16,621 nt of DNA from SOIV01 sp964435925. GTDB taxonomy: Bacteria; Acidobacteriota; Aminicenantia; Aminicenantales; Aminicenantaceae. Location: NCBI GenBank assembly GCA_964435925.1, contig CAYTBG010000067.1:1-16621 (forward strand), given 5' to 3'. Made by a program: the position numbers and the translations under genes. Under the pieces are notes generated by a model that was not told the origin of the DNA, made no database searches, and worked only from the letters and a program-made list of their open reading frames with translations. Each line of letters opens with the position of its first letter. Within the stretch, counting starts at the first letter, position 1. This document shows, piece by piece, positions 9,882-14,783 of the stretch.

Positions 9882-9888
9882 AGGAGGT
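9882..9888 (+). promoter_or_regulatory. Strong Shine-Dalgarno site of tuf in an AT-rich fusA-tuf spacer
   Basis: AGGAGGT is fully complementary to the 16S rRNA 3' end and lies 7 nt before the tuf ATG, the strongest ribosome site in the window. The 100-nt spacer before it (9796-9895) is very A-rich. It contains a TATTAT at 9834-9839 with no good -35 box, so I do not call a promoter. Confidence 0.75.
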
Positions 9889-9895
9889 AAAGGGA

Positions 9896-11098
9896 ATGGC
9901 GAAGGCAAAGTTTGAGAGGACGAAGCCTCATTTAAACATAGGGACGATAGGGCATGTAGATCATGGCAAGACGACCTTGACGTCGGCGATAACGAAGATA
10001 CTACACAAGGAGATGGAGGGGAAGGTAGAGTATATAGAGTTTGATAAGATAGACAATGCGCCTGAGGAGAAGGAGAGGGGATTAACGATACAGATAGCGC
10101 ATATAGAGTATGAGACGAAGAACCGGCATTATGCGCACATAGATTGTCCTGGTCATGCGGATTACATAAAGAACATGGTGACTGGGGCGGCGCAGATGGA
10201 TGGGGCGATATTGGTAGTTGCAGCCGATGATGGGCCGATGCCGCAGACGCGTGAGCACATATTGTTGGCGCGTCAGGTTAATGTGCCTGCGGTAGTAGTG
10301 TTTATGAACAAGGTAGATTTGGTGGATGATGCGGAGATACTGGATTTGGTTGAGTTAGAGGTGAGGGAGTTATTGACGAAGTACGAGTTTCCTGGGGATA
10401 AGATACCGATTGTACGGGGTAGTGCGTTGAAGTCGATGGAGTCGGATGGAGATCCGGCGGCTGAAGTAAACAAGCCTATAATAGAGTTATTGGAGGCAGT
10501 GGATAGTAACATACCGGAGCCGGAGAGGTTAGTGGACAAGCCGTTTTTGATGCCGATGGAGGACATATTTACGATAAGCGGGCGAGGGACGGTAGTGACA
10601 GGAAGAGTTGAGCGAGGGATGGTGAAGGTAGGAGAGGAGATAGAGATAGTAGGATTTGGAGAGACGCGTAAGCGGGTAGTGACAGGTGTAGAGATGTTTC
10701 GCAAGATACTGGATGAGGGGCAGGCAGGAGACAATGTAGGAGTGTTATTGAGAGGTACGGACAAGGATGAGGTAGAGCGAGGGATGGTGTTGGCAGCGCC
10801 TGGATCGATAACACCGCATCATAAGTTTAAGGCTGAGATATACGCGTTGAAGAAGGAGGAAGGAGGGCGGCACACGCCGTTTTTCACAGGGTACAGGCCG
10901 CAGTTTTATTTTCGGACGACAGATGTGACGGGTTCGGTGAAGTTACCTGGAGGAGTAGAGATGGTGATGCCAGGTGACAATGTGAATTTGGAGATAGAAT
11001 TGATAGCGGATGTGGCGATGGAGAAGGGATTGAGGTTTGCGATAAGAGAGGGAAGCCGGACAGTAGGAGCAGGCTCGGTTAGTGATGTCTTAGAGTAG
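9896..11098 (+). CDS. tuf: Elongation factor Tu (probably two merged gene copies)
   Basis: EF-Tu delivers aminoacyl-tRNA to the ribosomal A site as a GTP complex. The 400-residue protein has G1 GHVDHGKT (residues 19-26), switch-I RGLTI (61-65), G3 DCPGH (83-87, with the catalytic His87), G4 NKVD (138-141) and G5 GSALK (175-179). Beta-barrel domains II and III contain ISGRGTVVTGRVERG and GGRHTPFFTGYRPQFYFRTTDVTG. Codon choice is unlike every neighbour: 28 of 29 Ile codons are ATA, all 27 Lys codons are AAG, only three Glu codons are GAA, and Thr and Ala are mostly ACG and GCG. In rplL, by comparison, Lys is 14 AAA to 7 AAG. The gene sits after fusA (normal for tufA) and before rpmG-trnW-secE (normal for tufB), so it may be a collapse of both copies. 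Confidence 0.98.
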   Translation: MAKAKFERTKPHLNIGTIGHVDHGKTTLTSAITKILHKEMEGKVEYIEFDKIDNAPEEKERGLTIQIAHIEYETKNRHYAHIDCPGHADYIKNMVTGAAQMDGAILVVAADDGPMPQTREHILLARQVNVPAVVVFMNKVDLVDDAEILDLVELEVRELLTKYEFPGDKIPIVRGSALKSMESDGDPAAEVNKPIIELLEAVDSNIPEPERLVDKPFLMPMEDIFTISGRGTVVTGRVERGMVKVGEEIEIVGFGETRKRVVTGVEMFRKILDEGQAGDNVGVLLRGTDKDEVERGMVLAAPGSITPHHKFKAEIYALKKEEGGRHTPFFTGYRPQFYFRTTDVTGSVKLPGGVEMVMPGDNVNLEIELIADVAMEKGLRFAIREGSRTVGAGSVSDVLE

Positions 11099-11100
11099 TA

Positions 11101-11136
11101 TGTAGGGACTTGATTCATCAAACCCGCACTTTTGAT
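11101..11136 (+). repeat. Spacer repeat, copy 1 of 3
   Basis: This copy starts two bases after the tuf stop with TGTAGGGACTTGATTCATCA and continues into CGCACTTTTGAT. It matches copy 2 (11141-11176), 40 bp further on, at 34 of 36 positions. Its core is an imperfect palindrome, with GGACTTGAT facing ATCAAACCC and two mismatches. It resembles the dispersed TGTAGGG-type palindromic repeats found in intergenic regions of many bacterial genomes; that family assignment is my recognition, not a search. Confidence 0.75.
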
Positions 11137-11140
11137 TAGT

Positions 11141-11176
11141 TGTAGGGACTTGATTCATCAAACGCGCACTTATGAT
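11141..11176 (+). repeat. Spacer repeat, copy 2 of 3
   Basis: This copy is nearly identical to copy 1 at a 40-bp period. It differs by C to G in the right arm (AAACGCGCAC) and by T to A before the closing TGAT. The extra arm difference makes it the least palindromic of the three. It contains TTGATT and TATGAT 15 bp apart, too close for a convincing promoter. Confidence 0.75.
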
Positions 11177-11215
11177 AAATGAATAATATTTATATAAAAA
11201 AAAGGAGTTATTGTT

Positions 11216-11240
11216 TGTAGGGGTTTGATTCATCAAACCC
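11216..11240 (+). repeat. Spacer repeat, copy 3 of 3, with a perfect palindrome
   Basis: TGTAG is followed by GGGTTTGAT (11221-11229), TC, then ATCAAACCC (11232-11240). The arms are perfect 9-bp reverse complements. This is the intact form of the unit seen in degenerate form in copies 1 and 2. It lies 33 bp before rpmG. It would form a stable RNA hairpin downstream of tuf, but no T-tract follows, so it is not a typical intrinsic terminator. mRNA 3'-end protection, as known for REP elements, is possible. Confidence 0.75.
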
Positions 11241-11273
11241 ATATTTGAAATATGCTAGAAAAGCAGGAATGCA

Positions 11274-11423
11274 ATGAGAGAAATTGTATCGTTACAGTGT
11301 TCTGAATGCAAACGGAGGAATTACACAACTACTCGGAATAAAAAGATACAAAAGGAAAAGATTGAGCGGAAAAAATATTGTAAGTTCTGCCAAAAACACG
11401 TTCTACATAAGGAAATAAGATAA
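11274..11423 (+). CDS. rpmG: Large-subunit ribosomal protein L33 (bL33), zinc-binding form
   Basis: This 49-residue protein sits near the E site of the 50S subunit. It carries the zinc-ribbon pairs C9/C12 and C36/C39, so it is the cysteine-containing form of L33, not the cysteine-free one that replaces it under zinc limitation. The family pattern is clear: CSECKRRNYTTTRNKK, a basic helix, then KYCKFC. ATG 11274 has AGGA five nt upstream at 11265-11268. The position directly before trnW-secE-nusG is common for rpmG. The gene is short but unambiguous. Confidence 0.95.
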   Translation: MREIVSLQCSECKRRNYTTTRNKKIQKEKIERKKYCKFCQKHVLHKEIR

Positions 11424-11515
11424 CTGTAGAGAATAAGGAGCAAGAAAAAAGTAACTTACATTATTGAAGCAGAATCGGTGAGGTGAATGGATCTTAAAGG
11501 AGGCATTAAAGAGAG

Positions 11516-11589
11516 AGGTGAGTAGCTCAACTGGTTAGAGCGTCGGTCTCCAAAACCGAAGGTTGCGGGTTCGAGTCCTGCCTCACCTG
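11516..11589 (+). tRNA. trnW: tRNA-Trp (anticodon CCA)
   Basis: A complete cloverleaf is visible. The acceptor stem pairs AGGTGAG (11516-11522) with CTCACCT (11582-11588). The D stem is GCTC/GAGC. The anticodon stem TCGGT/ACCGA encloses CTCCAAA, with CCA at 11550-11552. The T stem GCGGG/CCTGC encloses TTCGAGT. The discriminator base is G, as expected for bacterial tRNA-Trp. The next bases are CCCA, so a correctly placed CCA end is not encoded and must be added enzymatically. A tRNA-Trp gene just before secE-nusG is a widely conserved arrangement. The 92-nt spacer before it shows nothing I can name. Confidence 0.97.
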
Positions 11590-11677
11590 CCCATAATAAT
11601 ACAAGCTGTAATTTAAAGGAAAATATCGAAACATTACAAAAGTGTCATCTGTCTGTTTCAATGACAAAGATTAGAGA

Positions 11678-11890
11678 ATGAATAAAAAAGCAAAATGGTA
11701 TAGACGCATTTTCTCTTTTTTGAGAGAAGTCAGGGCCGAGTTAAAAAAAGTGACATGGCCTTCTAGAAATGAGGTTTACAGCACAACTATCGTCGTTATT
11801 CTTACTACTGTTTTCTTTGGATTATATCTTTATTTTATGGACCTTATTTTTTCTTGGGTTCTTAATCAAGTAAGAGGATTATTTGTCTAG
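11678..11890 (+). CDS. secE: Preprotein translocase subunit SecE
   Basis: SecE clamps the two halves of the SecY channel in the inner membrane. The 70-residue product is the short single-span form. A basic amphipathic N-terminal region contains the hallmark REVRAELKKVTWPSRNEV (residues 16-33). One transmembrane helix follows at about residues 37-60. ATG 11678 is preceded only by a weak AGAG-type ribosome site. A short inverted repeat, TGTCAT (11643-11648) with ATGACA (11661-11666), lies just upstream; it is too small to interpret. nusG starts 13 nt after the stop. Confidence 0.95.
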   Translation: MNKKAKWYRRIFSFLREVRAELKKVTWPSRNEVYSTTIVVILTTVFFGLYLYFMDLIFSWVLNQVRGLFV

Positions 11891-11903
11891 ATTGAGTGAG
11901 AAA

Positions 11904-12434
11904 ATGAGCAAAGATTGGTATGTCGTTCATACTTATTCTGGATTTGAAAAATATGTGGCTGAGTCTATTCGCCAGAGGTGTATTGAGCTGAATATAGAGG
12001 ATCAGATTGGCCAGATCATTATCCCCACAGAGGGCGTTGTTGAAATCAAAGGAGGAAAGAAAGTCGTTTCCACAAAAAGGTCTTATCCTGGTTATATCTT
12101 GATCGAAATGTCGATGACAGATGAAAACTGGCATATAATTCGCGAGACGCCAAAAGTGACTGGTTTTGTAGGATCAGGGAAAAGCCCTTCGCCTTTAAAT
12201 AAGGAAGAAGTCAGCCAGATAGTGGAACATATGGAGACAACCTCTGAAAAACCGAAACCAAAGCATTCTTTCGAAAAAGGAGAGGCTGTCCGGATCATTG
12301 ATGGACCTTTTTTCAATTTTAACGGCATAGTTGAAGAAGTAAATAATGAAAGAAACACTCTAAAAGTATTGGTTACAATTTTCGGTCGATCTACTCCAGT
12401 AGAGCTAGAATTCTTACAAGTGGAGAAAATTTAG
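11904..12434 (+). CDS. nusG: Transcription termination/antitermination factor NusG
   Basis: NusG binds RNA polymerase at the beta' clamp, suppresses pausing and couples polymerase to Rho or to the ribosome. The 176-residue protein has the N-terminal NGN domain beginning SKDWYVVHTYSGFE and ending near VTGFVGSGKSP. A C-terminal KOW domain spans about residues 122-176 (FEKGEAVRIIDGPFFNFNG). I chose ATG 11904 because it gives the family's normal N-terminus and is preceded by GAGTGAG. An in-frame TTG at 11883 would add seven residues and overlap secE by 8 nt; it is less likely. rplK begins 8 nt after the stop. Confidence 0.96.
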   Translation: MSKDWYVVHTYSGFEKYVAESIRQRCIELNIEDQIGQIIIPTEGVVEIKGGKKVVSTKRSYPGYILIEMSMTDENWHIIRETPKVTGFVGSGKSPSPLNKEEVSQIVEHMETTSEKPKPKHSFEKGEAVRIIDGPFFNFNGIVEEVNNERNTLKVLVTIFGRSTPVELEFLQVEKI

Positions 12435-12442
12435 GAGGAAGC

Positions 12443-12874
12443 ATGTCAAAAGAGGTCGTAGCGATAATTAAGCTGCAGATAGAAGCAGGCCAGGCAAGCC
12501 CTGCTCCGCCTGTGGGTCCAGCACTTGGTCAACATAACGTAAACATCATGGACTTTGTCCGCCAATTCAATGAAAAAACTAACAAGATGGAAGAAGGAAC
12601 GGTTATTCCTGTAATTATAAGCGTTTTTAAGAATAGAAGTTTCAATTTCATCATGAAAACCCCTCCAGCTTCCTATCTTTTGAAGAGAGCAGCTGGGATA
12701 GCAAAAGGATCTGGAGAACCAAACAAAGAAAAGGTTGGTAAAGTTACTGAAAAACAGATTGAGGAGATAGCAAAGATAAAGATGCCTGATTTGAATGCTT
12801 ACAGCTTAGATGCCGCAAAAAAAATTATCGAAGGCACAGCAAAAAACATGGGATTGGAGATTATTAGTGGCTAA
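12443..12874 (+). CDS. rplK: Large-subunit ribosomal protein L11 (uL11)
   Basis: L11 sits at the base of the ribosomal stalk and binds the GTPase-associated region of 23S rRNA. The 143-residue protein shows the N-terminal block with AGQASPAPPVGPALGQHNVN, the conserved MKTPPASYLLKRAAGI, and the C-terminal RNA-binding domain ending in GTAKNMGLEI. The ribosome site AGGAGGA overlaps the nusG stop, and ATG follows at 12443. Its last eight bases overlap the start of rplA. In E. coli, L1 represses this operon at a site before rplK; the 8-nt spacer here leaves no room unless the site lies inside nusG. Confidence 0.98.
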   Translation: MSKEVVAIIKLQIEAGQASPAPPVGPALGQHNVNIMDFVRQFNEKTNKMEEGTVIPVIISVFKNRSFNFIMKTPPASYLLKRAAGIAKGSGEPNKEKVGKVTEKQIEEIAKIKMPDLNAYSLDAAKKIIEGTAKNMGLEIISG

Positions 12875-13559
12875 AAGAGGAAAAAAATATATTAAAGCTA
12901 GGGAATTAAAAGAAAAAGAAGAATACTCCCTGGAAGAAGCCGTAAGTCTTATTAAGAAACTCAGTTTTGTCAAGTTTGATGAATCTGTGGACCTCTCCCT
13001 TCGTTTGGGAGTTGATCCAAAGCATTCTGATCAGATGGTGAGAGGAACAGTTACCCTTCCCCACGGCACAGGGAAAACGAAGAAGATATGCGTGATTGGC
13101 TCTGGAGAAAAAATTAAAGAAGCTGAGGAAGCAGGAGCTGAGTATGCCGGAGGGGAAGAAATCATTGAAAAGATATCTAAAGGATGGATTGACTTTGATG
13201 CTGTTATTGCTACACCGGATGTGATGAGGAATGTCGGAAAGTTGGGCCGTGTTCTAGGGACAAAAGGACTCATGCCCAACCCAAAATCTGGAACCGTGAC
13301 TTTTGATATCAAGAGGGCTGTTGAAGAAATCAAAACTGGTCGGGTGGAATTCAGAGTGGATAAGACTGCCATTATTCATTCCCCAGTGGGTAAGGTATCT
13401 TTCTCTGATTCGAAGCTCGTGGATAATATCAAATCTTTTATCCAGGCTGTTGTTCAGGCAAAACCGCCTGCTGCAAAAGGAAAATATGTAAGAAGCATTC
13501 ATGTTTCGTCAACCATGGGTCCATCAATCAGGCTTTCAGAGGGAGTTTTAGAGTTATAG
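12867..13559 (+). CDS. rplA: Large-subunit ribosomal protein L1 (uL1)
   Basis: L1 forms the mobile L1 stalk that guides deacylated tRNA out of the ribosome. I place the start at GTG 12867 (protein beginning MAKRGKKYIKA). It has GGAG at 12856-12859 seven nt upstream, it gives the usual 230 residues, and a start further upstream would add unrelated sequence read from inside rplK. The gene therefore overlaps rplK by 8 nt, which suggests coupled translation. Family blocks are RGTVTLPHGTGK, the segment around TPDVMRNVGKLGRVLG, LMPNPKSGTVT and the C-terminal SSTMGPSIRL. rplJ follows after 10 nt. Confidence 0.96.
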   Translation: MAKRGKKYIKARELKEKEEYSLEEAVSLIKKLSFVKFDESVDLSLRLGVDPKHSDQMVRGTVTLPHGTGKTKKICVIGSGEKIKEAEEAGAEYAGGEEIIEKISKGWIDFDAVIATPDVMRNVGKLGRVLGTKGLMPNPKSGTVTFDIKRAVEEIKTGRVEFRVDKTAIIHSPVGKVSFSDSKLVDNIKSFIQAVVQAKPPAAKGKYVRSIHVSSTMGPSIRLSEGVLEL

Positions 13560-13569
13560 GAGAGATAAG

Positions 13570-14082
13570 GTGAATAGGGAGGATAAAGAAAAACAAGTCA
13601 AAGAGTTGAGTGATTCTTTCGAAAAGCACGACTCTTTTTATTTGGTCGATTTTATAAAAATGTCTGTTGCCCAGGCTGTTGAGCTGAGAAGGATTTTTCG
13701 AGATAACTCCTACTCCTTTAGGGTTGTCAAAAACCGTCTTGCCCTGAGAGCTTTAAAAGAAGACTTTCCTGAAGATTTAAAAACATTCTTCCAGGGCTCC
13801 ACAGGTATTGCTTTTGCTTCTCAAAATCCTGTGGGTTTAGCTCGCCTAATTAAGGATTTTTCAGACCGAAACAAGGTTTTGTCTGTAAAGGCAGGCGTGC
13901 TGGAAGGACAATTTCTCTCTTCTGAGAGATTCACTGAAGTTGCAGCTCTGAGGTCCCGGGAGGATTTAATAGCCAAAGTTGGCAACTTAATGGCATTACC
14001 ATTAATAAAGTTATTATGGACTTGGCAGGCCCCATTAAATAGTCTAGGCAGGTTGTTGAGTCAATTAAAAACAAAAAAATAA
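13570..14082 (+). CDS. rplJ: Large-subunit ribosomal protein L10 (uL10)
   Basis: L10 anchors the L7/L12 dimers to the ribosome and forms the stalk base with L11. The 170-residue protein has the N-terminal rRNA-binding domain (SDSFEKHDSFYLVDF to RVVKNRLALRAL) and a C-terminal helix that would bind L7/L12 dimers. The start is GTG 13570 with AGGAG at 13558-13562, seven nt upstream. Only 10 nt separate it from rplA, so the long L10-L7/L12-binding leader known from E. coli cannot exist in this spacer. rplL follows 14 nt later. Confidence 0.96.
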   Translation: MNREDKEKQVKELSDSFEKHDSFYLVDFIKMSVAQAVELRRIFRDNSYSFRVVKNRLALRALKEDFPEDLKTFFQGSTGIAFASQNPVGLARLIKDFSDRNKVLSVKAGVLEGQFLSSERFTEVAALRSREDLIAKVGNLMALPLIKLLWTWQAPLNSLGRLLSQLKTKK

Positions 14083-14096
14083 GGTTGGAGGTAAAA

Positions 14097-14543
14097 ATGC
14101 CTAAAGCACAAACAAAAGAAGCTAGTGAGACGACAAAGGGAAAACAAGAGAAGAAAAAATTAACAAAGGAGCAGTTTTTCGGCCACTTGGATAACTTAAC
14201 GGTTTTGGAACTCGCTGATTATATCAAAGAATTTGAAGAAAGGTATGGAGTGAGCGCAATAGCAGCTGCCGGACCTATGGCAGCTCCAGGTGGAGGCACT
14301 CCTCAAGGAGAGGCTAAGGCTGAAGAAGAGAAAACAGAATTTACTGTAATCTTAAAGAGCGTGGGTGACAGAAAGATTAATGTCATTAAAACTGTAAGAG
14401 AAGTGACGAGTCTTGGATTGAAAGAAGCCAAAGATTTAGTTGATAACGCTCCCAAGCCTGTGAAAGAGGGCGTTTCCAAAGAAGAGGCTGAAGAGATAAA
14501 AGCGAAATTTGAAGCAGAGGGAGCAGGGATAGAATTACAGTAA
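14097..14543 (+). CDS. rplL: Large-subunit ribosomal protein L7/L12 (bL12) with N-terminal extension
   Basis: L7/L12 is the multicopy stalk protein that recruits EF-Tu, EF-G and other GTPases. From ATG 14097, with GGAGGT at 14087-14092, the protein has 148 residues, against about 120-130 usually. The extra length is a polar, Lys/Glu-rich N-terminal stretch of about 20 residues (MPKAQTKEASE to KQEKKK). The dimerisation domain follows (LTKEQFFGHLDNLTVLELAD), then an Ala/Gly/Pro hinge and the C-terminal factor-binding domain with KTEFTVIL and GLKEAKDLVDNAPKPVKEGV. No in-frame ATG near residue 22 would give the standard start. An in-frame TTG at 14085 would overlap the ribosome site and is rejected. 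Confidence 0.95.
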   Translation: MPKAQTKEASETTKGKQEKKKLTKEQFFGHLDNLTVLELADYIKEFEERYGVSAIAAAGPMAAPGGGTPQGEAKAEEEKTEFTVILKSVGDRKINVIKTVREVTSLGLKEAKDLVDNAPKPVKEGVSKEEAEEIKAKFEAEGAGIELQ

Positions 14544-14600
14544 ACTAAAATTATGAACTTAATTAAAATCATAGGCATTGTCCTAAAGGTGTATTTCTTA

Positions 14601-14738
14601 TTGTCATTGCGAACCCTGCAGGGGCGTAGCAATCCTCCGTTGCGAGTGAAATGAAGCAATCTCATAAAAGATTGAGATTGCCGCGCTCCTCGTGGTCGCT
14701 GTGAGTGACACAGGGTCGAGAAACCTTGGGGCAATCCC
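14601..14738 (+). repeat. Degenerate REP/MITE-like palindromic repeat between rplL and rpoB
   Basis: The 240-nt rplL-rpoB spacer contains no gene but a structured repeat. The core hairpin is GCAATCTCA (14656-14664) and TGAGATTGC (14673-14681), a perfect 9-bp stem with an 8-nt loop. Outer parts pair imperfectly: TGTCA at 14602-14606 with TGACA at 14706-14710, and GCGA at 14609-14612 with TCGC at 14696-14699. A second small palindrome, CCCTGCAGGG, is at 14614-14623. The wording TTGTCATTGCGA ... GAAGCAATCTC ... GAGATTGCCGCGCTCC is familiar to me from dispersed intergenic repeats in many bacterial genomes. In the rpoB mRNA it would form a large hairpin at the place where E. coli has an attenuator and an RNase III site. 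Confidence 0.75.
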
Positions 14739-14783
14739 AAATAGTAAAACATATCTTTTGAAAACTTTTCTAAGAGAAGGAAC

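Noticed and set aside
10273..10814. Two overlapping open frames antisense to tuf.
   Set aside because: They are by-products of the strong third-position bias of tuf, which removes stop codons on the other strand; the translations are low-complexity Ser/Pro/Leu strings.
11221..11240. The perfect palindrome after tuf as an intrinsic terminator.
   Set aside because: No run of T follows the stem (the next bases are ATATTTGAAATATG), so it does not meet the usual criteria.
11487..11525. A 12-codon frame with a GAGGTG ribosome-like site just before trnW.
   Set aside because: It ends inside the tRNA gene, has no recognisable product and could arise by chance.
11883..11903. A TTG start for nusG overlapping secE.
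   Set aside because: The ATG at 11904 gives the conserved NusG N-terminus and has its own GAG-rich ribosome site; the seven added residues match nothing in the family.
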